DNA of 39,904 nt, taken from positions 1 through 39,904 of the forward strand of contig JODI01000112.1 in the NCBI GenBank assembly GCA_000720805.1, given 5' to 3'. Below are positions 23,637 through 31,412 of the stretch, in pieces. The position numbers and the translations under genes are program-made. The stretch comes from Streptomyces violaceoruber (GTDB lineage: Bacteria; Actinomycetota; Actinomycetes; Streptomycetales; Streptomycetaceae). The notes under the pieces were generated by a model. It was given only the letters and a program-made list of their open reading frames with translations, was not told where the DNA came from and made no database searches. Each line of letters opens with the position of its first letter. Position 1 is the first letter of the stretch.

Positions 23637-24542
23637 TCAGCGGAGGACACCGCGGGTCAGGCCGTTGATGAGGAAGCGCTGCGCGAAGATGACGAGGAGG
23701 ATCGTGGGGACGACCACGAGGACGGCACCCGCGAAGATCACTGACGGGCTGGCCGCTTCGGAGGCGGAGAGCTGGGAGATCCCGACCTGGATGGTCCGGG
23801 CGGAGGCCGTGTCGGTGATCAGCAGAGGCCAGAAGAAGCCGTTCCACGCGGCCAGGGCACTCCAGATGACCGCGTTGGTGACCTGGGGCCGGCAGGTCGG
23901 CATGATGATCGTGAACAGGGCCCGGAGGTCGCCGGCACCGTCGATGCGTGCCGCTTCCCAGATCTCGGTGGGGACGGCTGCGAATGCCTGCCGGAGCAGG
24001 AACACCGGGTATCCCGCGGCCAGATACGGGATCACGACTCCGAGGATGGTGTTGCGCGGCCCGATCTCGCTGACGAGTTCGTAGTTGGGGATGACGATGC
24101 TCTCACCGGGGATCGCCAGCGTGACGAGGACGAGTACGAAGGCGATCCTGCGACCCCACCAGCGCGGGAAGACCAGGGCGTACGCCGCCAGCGCACCGGT
24201 CAGCAGCTGCCCGAGCGTCTGCAGCGCGACGACGCCGACACTCACCAGGTACTCCCGCACCAGCGGGATGGCCGTCATCGCCTCGTGGAAGTTGCCGAGC
24301 GTCACATCGGCCGGGTGGGGAACGATCCCGCTGCGCGCGAACTCCCCGTTGGGCGTGAAAGCCCCGACGAACGAGACGTAGACGGGCAGGAAGACGACCG
24401 CCGCGAAACCCAGCACGCAGGCGAACCGGACCATGGTCCAGGCTCCCGGAATGCGCACACGGCGTCGGGAGACGGGCGCCGTATCCGCCTCCTCAGGATG
24501 GCCAGGATGGACCGGGGCCGGCCGGACATCTGCCGAGATCAT
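23637..24542 (-). CDS. ABC transporter permease (MalG/UgpE type)
   Basis: 301 residues from ATG 24542, overlapping the other permease's stop as ATGA. A cytoplasmic leader is followed by MVRFACVLGFAAVVFLPVYV as first membrane span and about five more spans. The EAA loop that docks the ATPase is IWEAARIDGAGDLRALFTII. The C-terminal QRFLINGLTRGVLR is the typical end of MalG-type permeases. It pairs with the upstream permease to form the channel. No ATPase gene lies in the cluster. In Streptomyces a shared MsiK-type ATPase usually serves such importers; that is inference here. Confidence 0.93.
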   Translation of the reverse strand: MISADVRPAPVHPGHPEEADTAPVSRRRVRIPGAWTMVRFACVLGFAAVVFLPVYVSFVGAFTPNGEFARSGIVPHPADVTLGNFHEAMTAIPLVREYLVSVGVVALQTLGQLLTGALAAYALVFPRWWGRRIAFVLVLVTLAIPGESIVIPNYELVSEIGPRNTILGVVIPYLAAGYPVFLLRQAFAAVPTEIWEAARIDGAGDLRALFTIIMPTCRPQVTNAVIWSALAAWNGFFWPLLITDTASARTIQVGISQLSASEAASPSVIFAGAVLVVVPTILLVIFAQRFLINGLTRGVLR

Positions 24543-25444
24543 GCTGTTTTCTCCCGTCCGAGCAGCCGGAACTGGAGCGCGGTGATCACAGTGACGATGA
24601 GAATGAGAATGATCGCGATGACCGATGCCCGGCCGAAGTCCGGAGTTCCGTTTCCAAAGGCCAACTGGTACATGCGGTACACCAGGGTGGTCGTGGCTCC
24701 CGCGGGTCCGCCCCTGGTCAGCACCTGGATCTGGGCGAACGACTGAAGTCCTGTGATCGTCTGCGTCACCACCAGGAACAGGATGCTCGGACGCATGATG
24801 GGCACGAGGATGCGAGCCGCGAGGCGGAAGCCGCCCGCACCGTCCAGCTGCGCGGCCTCGATGATCTCCGGTGCCACGTCGCGCACCGCCGCGGTCAGCA
24901 CCAGAAAGGCGAACCCGAACTCGTACCAGGCGGTCGCGACCGCGATGGCCCACACCGCGGCAGCCGGGCTGGCCAGCCAGTGCGGACCCGTAACTCCCAG
25001 ACCGCCGAGGATGATGTTGAGGACCCCCACCGACGGTGCGAAGAGCCCCGCGAACACCGCCGAAGCCGAGGCCGCGGAGTAGGCGAACGGCAGCGAGAAG
25101 ACCACATTGAAGAACCCTCCGCCCGCAAGCCGGCGGCGCAGGAGAAGCACGGCGCACAGGGCACCGAAGGTCGCCAGGAACATGCCCAGCAGGGCAATGA
25201 CGACCGAGATGACGACCGTGTGCAGGAAATCGGGATCCGACAGCAGCGAGGTGTAGTTGCCCAGGCCGACGAACCGGGTCGGATTGCCGATGAGGTCGCT
25301 GGCATAGGTACTGAGCTGCACGGTCCGCACGAGCGGCCTGAAGACGAAGACCGCCAACAGCGCGGCAGTCGGCAGTACCAGCCACGGGCCGACGCCGTTT
25401 CTACGCCACCTGACCGTCGGCGGCGACAATGCACGTGAACGCAT
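24539..25444 (-). CDS. ABC transporter permease (MalF/UgpA type)
   Basis: 301 residues from ATG 25444, with AAGGAG five bases upstream. The longer open frame to 25549 would run through the operator and is rejected. Six membrane spans, beginning WLVLPTAALLAVFVFRPLVR. The GNYTSLLSDPDFLHTV loop and the EAA motif EIIEAAQLDGAGGFRLAARI are typical. LTRGGPAGATTTLVYRMYQ is the MalF/UgpA hallmark before the last spans. It is the first gene of the leftward operon and directly follows a LacI-type operator. Confidence 0.93.
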   Translation of the reverse strand: MRSRALSPPTVRWRRNGVGPWLVLPTAALLAVFVFRPLVRTVQLSTYASDLIGNPTRFVGLGNYTSLLSDPDFLHTVVISVVIALLGMFLATFGALCAVLLLRRRLAGGGFFNVVFSLPFAYSAASASAVFAGLFAPSVGVLNIILGGLGVTGPHWLASPAAAVWAIAVATAWYEFGFAFLVLTAAVRDVAPEIIEAAQLDGAGGFRLAARILVPIMRPSILFLVVTQTITGLQSFAQIQVLTRGGPAGATTTLVYRMYQLAFGNGTPDFGRASVIAIILILIVTVITALQFRLLGREKTA

Positions 25445-25485
25445 ATGTACTCCTTTGCCCGGCGTATGGCATGTCCGCCACGTTA

Positions 25486-25499
25486 CGGGAACGTTCCCG
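25486..25499. promoter_or_regulatory. LacI operator of the importer operon
   Basis: CGGGAACGTTCCCG, a perfect 14-base palindrome with the central CG typical of LacI-family operators, 42 bases upstream of the first permease start. The same core recurs at 25638 and 27531. Confidence 0.85.
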
Positions 25500-25603
25500 G
25501 GCTGGCAATGGCGTGAAAGTGTCAGAGGCCCGCCGACGCGAACAAGCAACGATCTGGCAAACGCCAGGTTGCGCCAAAAGTCCGCATCGGCGGCCAGTTT
25601 TCC

Positions 25604-25633
25604 TTGCTGGAAGGGGCGCGATCCGCGTACTCT
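25604..25633 (+). promoter_or_regulatory. Candidate promoter of the MgtC gene
   Basis: TTGCTG (25604-25609), an 18-base spacer and TACTCT (25628-25633) resemble a housekeeping promoter. The LacI palindrome begins five bases after the -10 element, where a bound repressor would block initiation. Confidence 0.5.
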
Positions 25634-25637
25634 CCAG

Positions 25638-25653
25638 CCGGGAACGTTCCCGG
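25638..25653. promoter_or_regulatory. LacI operator of the MgtC gene
   Basis: CCGGGAACGTTCCCGG, a perfect 16-base palindrome 49 bases before the GTG start at 25702. With the site at 25486 it brackets the divergent promoter region, so a LacI tetramer could loop the DNA. Confidence 0.85.
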
Positions 25654-25701
25654 CTCGTTGATGTGCCGAGCACCTACGACCGACCAGTGAAGGAGGGTCC
25701 C

Positions 25702-26445
25702 GTGACCGATCCCGGTGTCGTCCTCGGGCTCGCGTTCAGAATCCTCGTGGCCATGGCGCTGGGCGCGGCGATAGGTCTGGAGCGGCAGTGGCGCCTGCGC
25801 ACCGCCGGCATCCGCACCAACGCCCTGGTCTCCGTCGGCGCTTCACTGTTCGTCGTCGTGGGGGCCGTGGGACTCGGCGAGAACCCCGGGGCGGATCCCA
25901 CACGCGTGGCGGCCCAGGTGGTGTCCGGGATCGGTTTCCTCGGGGCGGGCGTGATCCTGCGGGACGGGTTCAACATCAGAGGGCTGACCACCGCCGCGAC
26001 CCTGTGGTGTGCGGCCGCGGTCGGCTCGCTTGCCGGAGCCGGGATGGAGGTCATGGCGCTCATCGGCTGCGCGGCGATCATTGCGACCAACACGCTTCTG
26101 CGGCCGCTGGGCCGATTCGTCAACGGACGCCAGCGACTCGTTGGGGCGTTGCTGGAAAAAGCGGATGACGAGGACGTCTCGACCGACTTCATGCTCGAGG
26201 TCGTCACCAGTGACAAGAGCGAGCCGCGCGTCAGGGCGCTGGTTCTGCAGGCGGTCGACCGGCCGGAGTACACCCTGCGGTCGCTCGACATCCGGCCCGG
26301 GAAGAGTTCGCAGACGAAGGTCCTGGCGGGTGTGTCCGCGCAGCACGCCGGTGATACGGCGGGCCTGGAGGTGGCCGTCCAGCGGATCGGCCTGGACCCG
26401 AAGGTGACATCCAGCCGGTGGTGGCCGGCCGAAGGCGACGACTGA
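25702..26445 (+). CDS. MgtC/SapB family membrane protein
   Basis: 247 residues from GTG 25702, with GGAGGG four bases upstream. The ATG-initiated longer frame from 25429 spans both operators and is rejected. LAFRILVAMALGAAIGLERQ, the GIRTNALVSVGASLFVV span, VVSGIGFLGAGVILRDG and IRGLTTAATLWCAAAVGSLA are the family signature. After four or five spans comes a soluble ACT-like C-terminal domain (FMLEVVTSDKSEPRVRALVL). MgtC proteins restrain F-type ATP synthase and affect magnesium and phosphate homeostasis in other bacteria. Control by the same LacI operator as a phosphate-ester-type importer suggests it balances phosphate or magnesium during uptake. Confidence 0.92.
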   Translation: MTDPGVVLGLAFRILVAMALGAAIGLERQWRLRTAGIRTNALVSVGASLFVVVGAVGLGENPGADPTRVAAQVVSGIGFLGAGVILRDGFNIRGLTTAATLWCAAAVGSLAGAGMEVMALIGCAAIIATNTLLRPLGRFVNGRQRLVGALLEKADDEDVSTDFMLEVVTSDKSEPRVRALVLQAVDRPEYTLRSLDIRPGKSSQTKVLAGVSAQHAGDTAGLEVAVQRIGLDPKVTSSRWWPAEGDD

Positions 26446-26469
26446 TCAGGCCCGCCGGCCGCGCGCGGA

Positions 26470-27492
26470 TCAGGGCAGTCGGGGAAACCTGTCTGCTGTC
26501 CGGCCTTCGACGAGACTTCCCCTGAGCTCGACCAGGCGGTCCTGCTCGGTCTTGCCCTCGAGCCTGTCCAGCAGAAGATCGATCGAGGTCCTGCCGATCT
26601 CTTCCACCGGCTGGCGGAACGTGGTGAGCCCCAGGTACGGGCTGCTCAGCGGACCGAAACCGTCGTAGCCGGTCACCGCGTAATCCTCGGGTGCCGACTG
26701 CCCCCGCTGCCGCAGGACCTCAAGGGCGTCGACCGCCGACGTGTCCGTGGGACACATGACGGCCGTGACCTCGGCGCCGTCGATCTGGTCCATGATCATC
26801 TCGGACGCTTCTTTGTCCGTGGCGACCTCCCAGACGACGGCCGTCTTCCCAGCGGCTTGGATCCGTTCGATCATGGACTTGCCCCGGGCGTACTGGCTCA
26901 GGGAATACGCCTGGTCGGTCAGGACGACCGCGATGCGCTCGTGTCCGAGCCGCAGCAGGTGTTCCGCCAGCACTCTGCCGCCGTCGGCGTCATCGCAGAA
27001 CACACTGGTGATGCCCCGGCTCGTCTCGCGGCGGCCCGCCACCACGATCGGTACCCGTTCGATGAACGGGACGATCTCCTCCGAGGGCAGGCGAGCCGAC
27101 GACACGACGAGACCGTCCACCTGCAAGGAGATGAGGTTCTTCAGCGCGCGCAAGGCATCGGCGACCCCCAGGTCGCCGGCGCTCGTGACGGTCACGACCT
27201 GATAGCCGCGCTGCTCGGCCTCACTCTGCATCGCCACCTGAAGCCACGCATAGTACGGCCGGGTCATGTCCCGCAGCAGGACACCGATCGTCTTCGTCTG
27301 TGAGCTGACGAGGCCCCTCGCCATGGCATTGGCCACGTAGCCGAGCTTGCGCGCGGCGCGCTCGACCCGCTCCCGGGCCTCCGCGCTCACCTCGCCCTGT
27401 CCCGAAAGAGCACGTGACACGGCAGATTTCGAGACCCCCGCCTCCGCGGCGATGTCCAAGATCGTAGGAGCCTTGCCGCGGGCCCTCGCCAT
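26470..27492 (-). CDS. LacI-family transcriptional regulator
   Basis: 340 residues. The N-terminal helix-turn-helix and hinge are canonical: TILDIAAEAGVSKSAVSRAL, then ARERVERAARKLGYVANAMA. The effector domain begins TKTIGVLLRDMTRPYYAWLQ and has the usual VDGLVVSSARL, AVTGYDGFGPL and LTTFRQPVEEIGRTSIDLLL segments. The operator palindrome occurs before its own gene, before the importer operon and before the MgtC gene, so it likely represses all three until the transported compound or a product binds. It is convergent with the MgtC gene, separated by only 24 bases. Confidence 0.95.
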   Translation of the reverse strand: MARARGKAPTILDIAAEAGVSKSAVSRALSGQGEVSAEARERVERAARKLGYVANAMARGLVSSQTKTIGVLLRDMTRPYYAWLQVAMQSEAEQRGYQVVTVTSAGDLGVADALRALKNLISLQVDGLVVSSARLPSEEIVPFIERVPIVVAGRRETSRGITSVFCDDADGGRVLAEHLLRLGHERIAVVLTDQAYSLSQYARGKSMIERIQAAGKTAVVWEVATDKEASEMIMDQIDGAEVTAVMCPTDTSAVDALEVLRQRGQSAPEDYAVTGYDGFGPLSSPYLGLTTFRQPVEEIGRTSIDLLLDRLEGKTEQDRLVELRGSLVEGRTADRFPRLP

Positions 27493-27530
27493 CCGTTCCA
27501 GCTCCCCACCACGCGTCGGTCATTGCCATC

Positions 27531-27544
27531 CGGGAACGTTCCCT
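27531..27544. promoter_or_regulatory. LacI operator for autoregulation
   Basis: CGGGAACGTTCCCT, the same core as the sites at 25486 and 25638 with one outer mismatch, 39-52 bases upstream of the LacI start. Confidence 0.8.
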
Positions 27545-27780
27545 GCGACGACTATAACCGTTGGCCGTAGCATCTGTGGGCTGGTCGCGGACCTGCCGGC
27601 GGAACCGGGTGATCTCCTCCAGCTGAGGTTGATCGCGCAGGCTGACGGGGCTTCGGTCTCCGTGGTTGTCCCACGCCGCGAGGATTGCGGTCGCACGGTT
27701 CAGCGTGGCGTTCGCGGTGCCGTTGCCTGGTCTCCAGGCTGCGAGACCGGGCTGCGAGACTCGTACGGTGACCGCTGTGG
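27545..27780. other. Intergenic stretch with no supported gene
   Basis: Several open frames cross this stretch, but none has a start signal or family-like sequence. It separates the LacI operator from the cation transporter gene. Confidence 0.4.
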
Positions 27781-28368
27781 ATGGCATCGCCCGCGAGGCC
27801 CCTGCTCCGTCGAGGCTTCGCCTTGGAGTACACGACGCTCGGCCGGAACATCGTCGGTATCGGCGTGCTGGCCGTCGCCGCGATCTCGGCCCGGTCGGTG
27901 GCGCTGGCCGGATTCGGCCTGGACTCACTGATCGAGATCGGCGCGTCGACGGTGGTGATCTGGGAGCTGTCCGGCACGGGTGAAGCCCGGCAGCACAAGG
28001 CGATGCGGCTGATCGGATTCGCGTTCGCGGCGCTGGCGCTCTACCTGCTGGTGCAGTCCACCGCGGTGCTGGTCACCGGCCATCACGCGCACCACTCTTC
28101 GTTGGGCATCGCATGGACCGCGATCACCGCCGTGGTGATGTTCGCGCTCGCCGCAGGTAAGGCCCGCACTGGCGCGGCCCTGGACAACCCGGTGCTCAAA
28201 GCTGAGGGCCGCGTGACCTTGGTCGACGGGCTGCTGGCCGCCGCCGTGCTGCTCGGCCTGACGCTCAACGCCGCCCTCGGCTGGTGGCCCGCCGACCCGC
28301 TCGCGGGCTGCGTTGTTTCGTGGTCCCTCAAGACGGTGCGGGCAGTCGTGCCACCGCTGCCGCCGTGA
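27781..28368 (+). CDS. Short CDF-like cation transporter
   Basis: 195 residues. LEYTTLGRNIVGIGVLAVAA and SVALAGFGLDSLIEIGASTV, where the Asp lies in a membrane span, match the opening spans of cation diffusion facilitators. A His-rich loop GHHAHHSS and three further spans follow. The usual cytoplasmic metal-binding domain is missing, and the end (WSLKTVRAVVPPLPP) departs from the expected DPLAGxVxxxYxxREG tail. Either the C-terminus has decayed or it is a natural short form; both occur in actinomycetes. It would export a divalent metal, most likely zinc or cobalt. The start lacks a strong ribosome binding site. Confidence 0.75.
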   Translation: MASPARPLLRRGFALEYTTLGRNIVGIGVLAVAAISARSVALAGFGLDSLIEIGASTVVIWELSGTGEARQHKAMRLIGFAFAALALYLLVQSTAVLVTGHHAHHSSLGIAWTAITAVVMFALAAGKARTGAALDNPVLKAEGRVTLVDGLLAAAVLLGLTLNAALGWWPADPLAGCVVSWSLKTVRAVVPPLPP

Positions 28369-28639
28369 CCGCGCGGGGAGATCGCCCAGCTGTCGTGTCC
28401 CGCCGCAGCCGCCGCGGACATCCAGTCCTCCCCAGCGCCCAGGCCGCGCGCCTACGGCCGTGCACGAACAGCAGGCCGACCGAGGGAAGGATCACGGAAC
28501 GTGTTGGCGCGGCACGGGCATCTCCAGTGCCGGCTCACCGGTGGCGCCAGTGCCGGCTCACCGGTGGCGCCAGGAAGCGTCGTTGCTTTCATAGCGGCGG
28601 ACCTTCACCGGACGGCGAACCCGATCCGAGCCACCGGCC
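28369..28639. other. Stretch with no supported gene apart from a tandem repeat
   Basis: No open frame here shows a start signal or family-like sequence. The only structure I see is the 23-base duplication at 28524-28573. Confidence 0.4.
28524..28573 (+). repeat. Tandem repeat, 23-base unit, about two copies
   Basis: A 23-base unit starting CCAGTGCCGGCTCACCGG occurs at 28524-28546 and again, perfectly, at 28547-28569, with the next four bases starting a third copy. It lies between genes; identical copies imply recent slippage. Confidence 0.8.
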
Positions 28640-28907
28640 CGCGGTCGGCCCCGGCGACCCGGACACGCCCCGCCTGCCCCTGGAACCGGGGGAGTGGGAC
28701 ATCCCACGCGTCCCACTGCTCTACCAGCGCGCGGTCATCGCCTCCACCGTCCTCAGCGCCCGGCTGCGCGCCACGCGCCGCACCGGCCGCGCCCTGTACG
28801 ACGACGTCGTGGTGCACCAGCAGGCCGCGATGCCTGAGCAGCTCCTCATCCCATTCCCGGACGCCGACTCCGACGCCGCCCCGAGCCCCGGTCGGCGCTC
28901 GACATGA
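28640..28907 (+). CDS. Hypothetical small protein, start unclear (possibly 5'-truncated)
   Basis: The frame ending at 28907 gives PLLYQRAVIASTVLSARLRA, then RALYDDVVVHQQAAMPEQLL and IPFPDADSD. This has the look of a real short actinomycete protein: amphipathic helix, then an acidic tail. No convincing start codon is seen in the conserved part; the boundary given is approximate. Its stop overlaps the next gene's ATG as ATGA, so the two were a coupled pair. Proteins of this size in pairs are typical of integrative elements and plasmids. No function assigned. Confidence 0.45.
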
Positions 28908-29146
28908 CGGCTCTGCGAGCCCTGAAGGAGTCCCGCACGGACGTGGAGGCCCTCGACCTCACCGCCGAGGGACTGCGCCACCTCCAAGACGCCTTCACTG
29001 CGGCGGCCGACCGAGCCCGCGCCACCATGGACCGCTACGCCGACCTCGAAGACACCGGCGCATCGCACCCGGCGCGCGAGGACGACCAGCGTGCCCACCA
29101 ACCGCACCAGCCCGACCCCGGCCAGAGTCCCCGTGCGCACCGGTAA
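28904..29146 (+). CDS. Hypothetical small helical protein (80 aa)
   Basis: ATG 28904 overlaps the stop of the previous frame. The product is helical (LRALKESRTDVEALDLTAEG, then LRHLQDAFTAAADRARATMD), with a Pro/His/Gln-rich tail whose coding end overlaps the first TGCGCA repeat. No helix-turn-helix is evident. Position just before an iteron-like array suggests plasmid maintenance or transfer origin genes, but this rests on context alone. Confidence 0.5.
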   Translation: MTALRALKESRTDVEALDLTAEGLRHLQDAFTAAADRARATMDRYADLEDTGASHPAREDDQRAHQPHQPDPGQSPRAHR

Positions 29147-29292
29147 CCGCATCCGGTGCGCACCAGACGCGCGCCGACCATCGCGCGATACGCACCAGGT
29201 GCGCACCGAGGGGTGGTTACCGGCGCGTTCGATGCGCACCAGATCGGGTGGCGGTGCGCACCACACGGTGGTGGCGCACACCCGCTGCGCAC
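29133..29292 (+). repeat. Helically phased array of TGCGCA-centred repeats (iteron-like)
   Basis: Seven copies of a motif close to GRTGCGCACCAG have core centres near 29136, 29159, 29191, 29202, 29235, 29257 and 29288. Distances are 23, 32, 11, 33, 22 and 31 bases, all close to whole multiples of a helical turn, so the cores face one side of the DNA. A weaker GGCGCA at 29273-29278 is out of phase. CGGTAACC (29141-29148) and GGTTACCG (29215-29222) form a further inverted pair inside the array. Such arrays serve as replication iterons, partition sites, transfer loci or multi-site operators. Confidence 0.6.
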
Positions 29293-29378
29293 TGCAGCGC
29301 GCTGCTCGCCGAAGCCCCATCACCTTGCTCTCGTCCTACGCGGCCGGCGATGCGAGCCGGGCTTGGAGGAGATCTGGG

Positions 29379-29800
29379 CTACATAGGCCCGCCTGCTGCA
29401 GCGCTCTCCAGTCGTTGGCGCAGCAACTGTCCCAGAGCCGGGTCCGCGGGCAGCGTCTTCTGGAGTTCGGCCAGATCTTCCAGCGCGTCCCGGATGCGTG
29501 AGGGGGCTGGAGCACGGGCAAGGAGGCGTTCCAGTGTTTCTACCGCCTTATCCCACTCACGCAGCGCGCAGTACACCACTGCAAGGTTTCCCATTGCGTT
29601 CTGTAGCAGCAGGGCCTTCTGCCGACGCTTCAGACGTAAGCATCTCTACGGCCCGACGCCAATGTTCGTGCTCCTGTGGTCTGCCCAGTAGCCGTAAGGT
29701 AACGGCACTCTCGAAGTGGCCCCAGGCGTCGTCGGGGTCGAGTTCGATGGCGCGGTTGAGGTCGGTCAGGGCCTCGTCGTAGCCCAGGGGCTTTGCGTGT
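29379..29800 (-). pseudogene. Tetratricopeptide-repeat protein remnant
   Basis: LGYDEALTDLNRAIELDPDD and AWGHFESAVTLRLLGRPQEH are clear TPR helices. After a frameshift near 29610 the other frame continues with NLAVVYCALREWDKAVETLE and a C-terminal leucine-rich helix ending in RLESAAAGGPM. The N-terminal repeats are missing beyond ~29800. TPRs mediate protein contacts. In Streptomyces such C-terminal arrays often belong to large STAND-type regulators, but what this one belonged to cannot be told. Confidence 0.7.
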
Positions 29801-29954
29801 AGTCGATTCGTCCGGTTGGTCAGGTGATTCCGAGGGCTGGCCGGTGTGGGTCGCGGGCGCCGTAGCGGCAGGCTACGAGCCAGACCGTCTGCTCGGCTCA
29901 CAGACCCGCTCAAAGAATGCCCTCCTTGATCACCATTTCGGTGGCGGTCACGGG

Positions 29955-30332
29955 TCAGGTGTCGGAGGTGCCGTCCTGCTGCGCCGCTTCCTGGAAGTTG
30001 GCGACGGCGGCGCCGTGGATCTTCGCCCAGTCGGTCAGGGCGGCAATGGGTTCGGTGAGGGTCTGGCCGAGGTCGGTGAGGCTGTATTCAACACGTGGGG
30101 GTGCCTCGGCATAGGCACGGCGTTCGACCAGGCCGTAGCTCTGAAGTCTGCGCAGTGTCTGGGTGAGTACCTTGCGGGAGATGCCACCAACGAGGTCGAC
30201 GAGTTCACCGTGCCGGCGGGGCCTGCGACTGAGGGCGAACAGGACGACGACGGCCCATTTGTTGGTGATGATGTCAATGGCGAGCCGGGCCGGGCAGTCG
30301 GCGAGGAAGACGCTTCCGGCTGAGTCCTGCAT
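29955..30332 (-). CDS. HxlR-family winged-helix regulator
   Basis: 125 residues, ATG 30332. CPARLAIDIITNKWAVVVLF (with the conserved Cys near the N-terminus and the Trp-based helix), RRHGELVDLVGGISRKVLTQ, LRRLQSYGLVERRAY, and the wing PPRVEYSLTDLGQTLTEPI make the family certain. HxlR proteins are dimeric and often sense aldehydes, quinones or disulfide stress through the Cys. The gene is divergent from an alpha/beta hydrolase gene across 49 bases with a typical HxlR site, so it likely controls that gene. Confidence 0.93.
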   Translation of the reverse strand: MQDSAGSVFLADCPARLAIDIITNKWAVVVLFALSRRPRRHGELVDLVGGISRKVLTQTLRRLQSYGLVERRAYAEAPPRVEYSLTDLGQTLTEPIAALTDWAKIHGAAVANFQEAAQQDGTSDT

Positions 30333-30338
30333 GGCCGA

Positions 30339-30357
30339 AGGTTACCAGGAGGTACCT
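30339..30357. promoter_or_regulatory. Probable HxlR operator
   Basis: AGGTTACC (30339-30346) and AGGTACCT (30350-30357) lie between the divergent genes. Paired gTTACC/GGTACC elements of this type are what HxlR regulators usually bind in front of their target. Confidence 0.6.
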
Positions 30358-30381
30358 ATCGGCTCAGTAGCGTCTTTCGAC

Positions 30382-31125
30382 ATGAGTACGTCGCACACGA
30401 AAACCTATGTTCTTGTCCATGGTGCTTGGCACAGCGGACGTGTCTGGGACCGGGTGGTTCCCTTGCTGACCCTGGCCGGGCATCAGGTATTCGCCCCATC
30501 GCTGACCGGCCACGGCGAGAAGGAACACCTGCTCACTCCAGACGTCGACCTGGACACCCACGTCGCCGATATCGTCGCTCTCCTCAGCGAGTGGGATCTC
30601 ACCAACGTGGTCCTGGTCGGGCACAGTTACGCCGGGATGGTCATATCCGGCGTGGCCGGCAAGGTCCCGGACCGGATCGCGCATCTGGTCTACGTCGACG
30701 CCATGGTCCCGACTGACGGTGAGAGCGCGCTGGACGTCATACCGGAGAAGACCGAGCGACTGATCGACGCAGCCGCCGCCTCCGACGCCCCCTGGCGCAT
30801 CCCGCCCGTGCCGGAAATGCCTGCGCCCATGGGTCTGTTCGGGGTGACCGACCCTACGGACACGGCGTGGCTGCGCACCATGCTGTCGGACGAGTCGGTG
30901 CGCTGCTTCCTGCAGCCGGTCCGGTTGGACAACCCTGCCGTGGACGCGATTTCCCGGACGCACATCCACTGTGTCGGCAGCGCACCGGGGGATGTCACGC
31001 GCCGCCCAGTTCCGGCGGTACAGCCCAACGGTGCTGCGTCGCAGGTGTGGGAGCTGCGGAGCGGCCATGACTGCATGGTCACCGTGCCGGACGCACTCAC
31101 CGACCTGCTGTTGAAGGCTGGCTGA
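30382..31125 (+). CDS. Alpha/beta hydrolase (methylesterase/EstC-like)
   Basis: 247 residues from ATG 30382; upstream in-frame starts would run into the HxlR gene. YVLVHGAWHSGRVWDRVVPL carries the oxyanion HG, VVLVGHSYAGMVISGVAG the nucleophile Ser, and GHDCMVTVPDAL the catalytic His; an Asp upstream of the His strand would complete the triad. The HGAWH/GHSYAG pair is typical of the small esterase and hydroxynitrile-lyase-like branch that acts on small methyl or acyl esters. Cytoplasmic. Likely induced through the divergent HxlR regulator. Confidence 0.92.
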   Translation: MSTSHTKTYVLVHGAWHSGRVWDRVVPLLTLAGHQVFAPSLTGHGEKEHLLTPDVDLDTHVADIVALLSEWDLTNVVLVGHSYAGMVISGVAGKVPDRIAHLVYVDAMVPTDGESALDVIPEKTERLIDAAAASDAPWRIPPVPEMPAPMGLFGVTDPTDTAWLRTMLSDESVRCFLQPVRLDNPAVDAISRTHIHCVGSAPGDVTRRPVPAVQPNGAASQVWELRSGHDCMVTVPDALTDLLLKAG

Positions 31126-31165
31126 CCGAAAACCGGTTGCCTGGCGACGGCAGGTCTTCCGCTGT

Positions 31166-31339
31166 TCAGGGCTCAAGAATGGCAAGCACCTCGTTCTCCG
31201 TGGCCCTGGGGTATTCGAATGGTGGGAAACTGTAGTTCTGCCTATGCATGCACCGGGCAGTCGGACTCCGGTCGCCGCAGGGAGCGTCCAGATGCTTGGC
31301 GTGTTCGCAGTTTGAGCTGGGCCGGGCGGTGATGTCCAC
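31166..31339 (-). CDS. Possible small Cys-containing protein (57 aa)
   Basis: A GTG-started frame (31339) reads SSNCEHAKHLDAPCGDRS, TARCMHRQNYSFPPFEYP and ends ENEVLAILEP. The composition is protein-like, with several Cys/His, and the frame remains open further upstream. There is no good ribosome binding site and no recognised family. It could be the 3' remnant of a gene cut by the insertion sequence remnant at 31413. Confidence 0.2.
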   Translation of the reverse strand: MDITARPSSNCEHAKHLDAPCGDRSPTARCMHRQNYSFPPFEYPRATENEVLAILEP

Positions 31340-31412
31340 CGGTATCCGGTGCGGGTGGACCAGGATGCAGATGCAGGCACAGCCTCGGTGATCATGTAGG
31401 TGTCAAATCTGC

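Noticed and set aside
23637..25385. 582-codon open frame suggesting a fused permease
   Set aside because: The upstream half is an out-of-frame reading of the first permease; the true second permease starts at 24542 with an ATGA overlap.
25429..25701. ATG-initiated extension of the MgtC gene
   Set aside because: It would translate through both LacI operators and the candidate promoter. GTG 25702 has a perfect ribosome binding site and the family's usual N-terminus.
28524..28573. Possible CRISPR repeat
   Set aside because: There are only two adjacent copies with no spacer, so it is a simple tandem duplication. No CRISPR array or Cas gene is present in the window.
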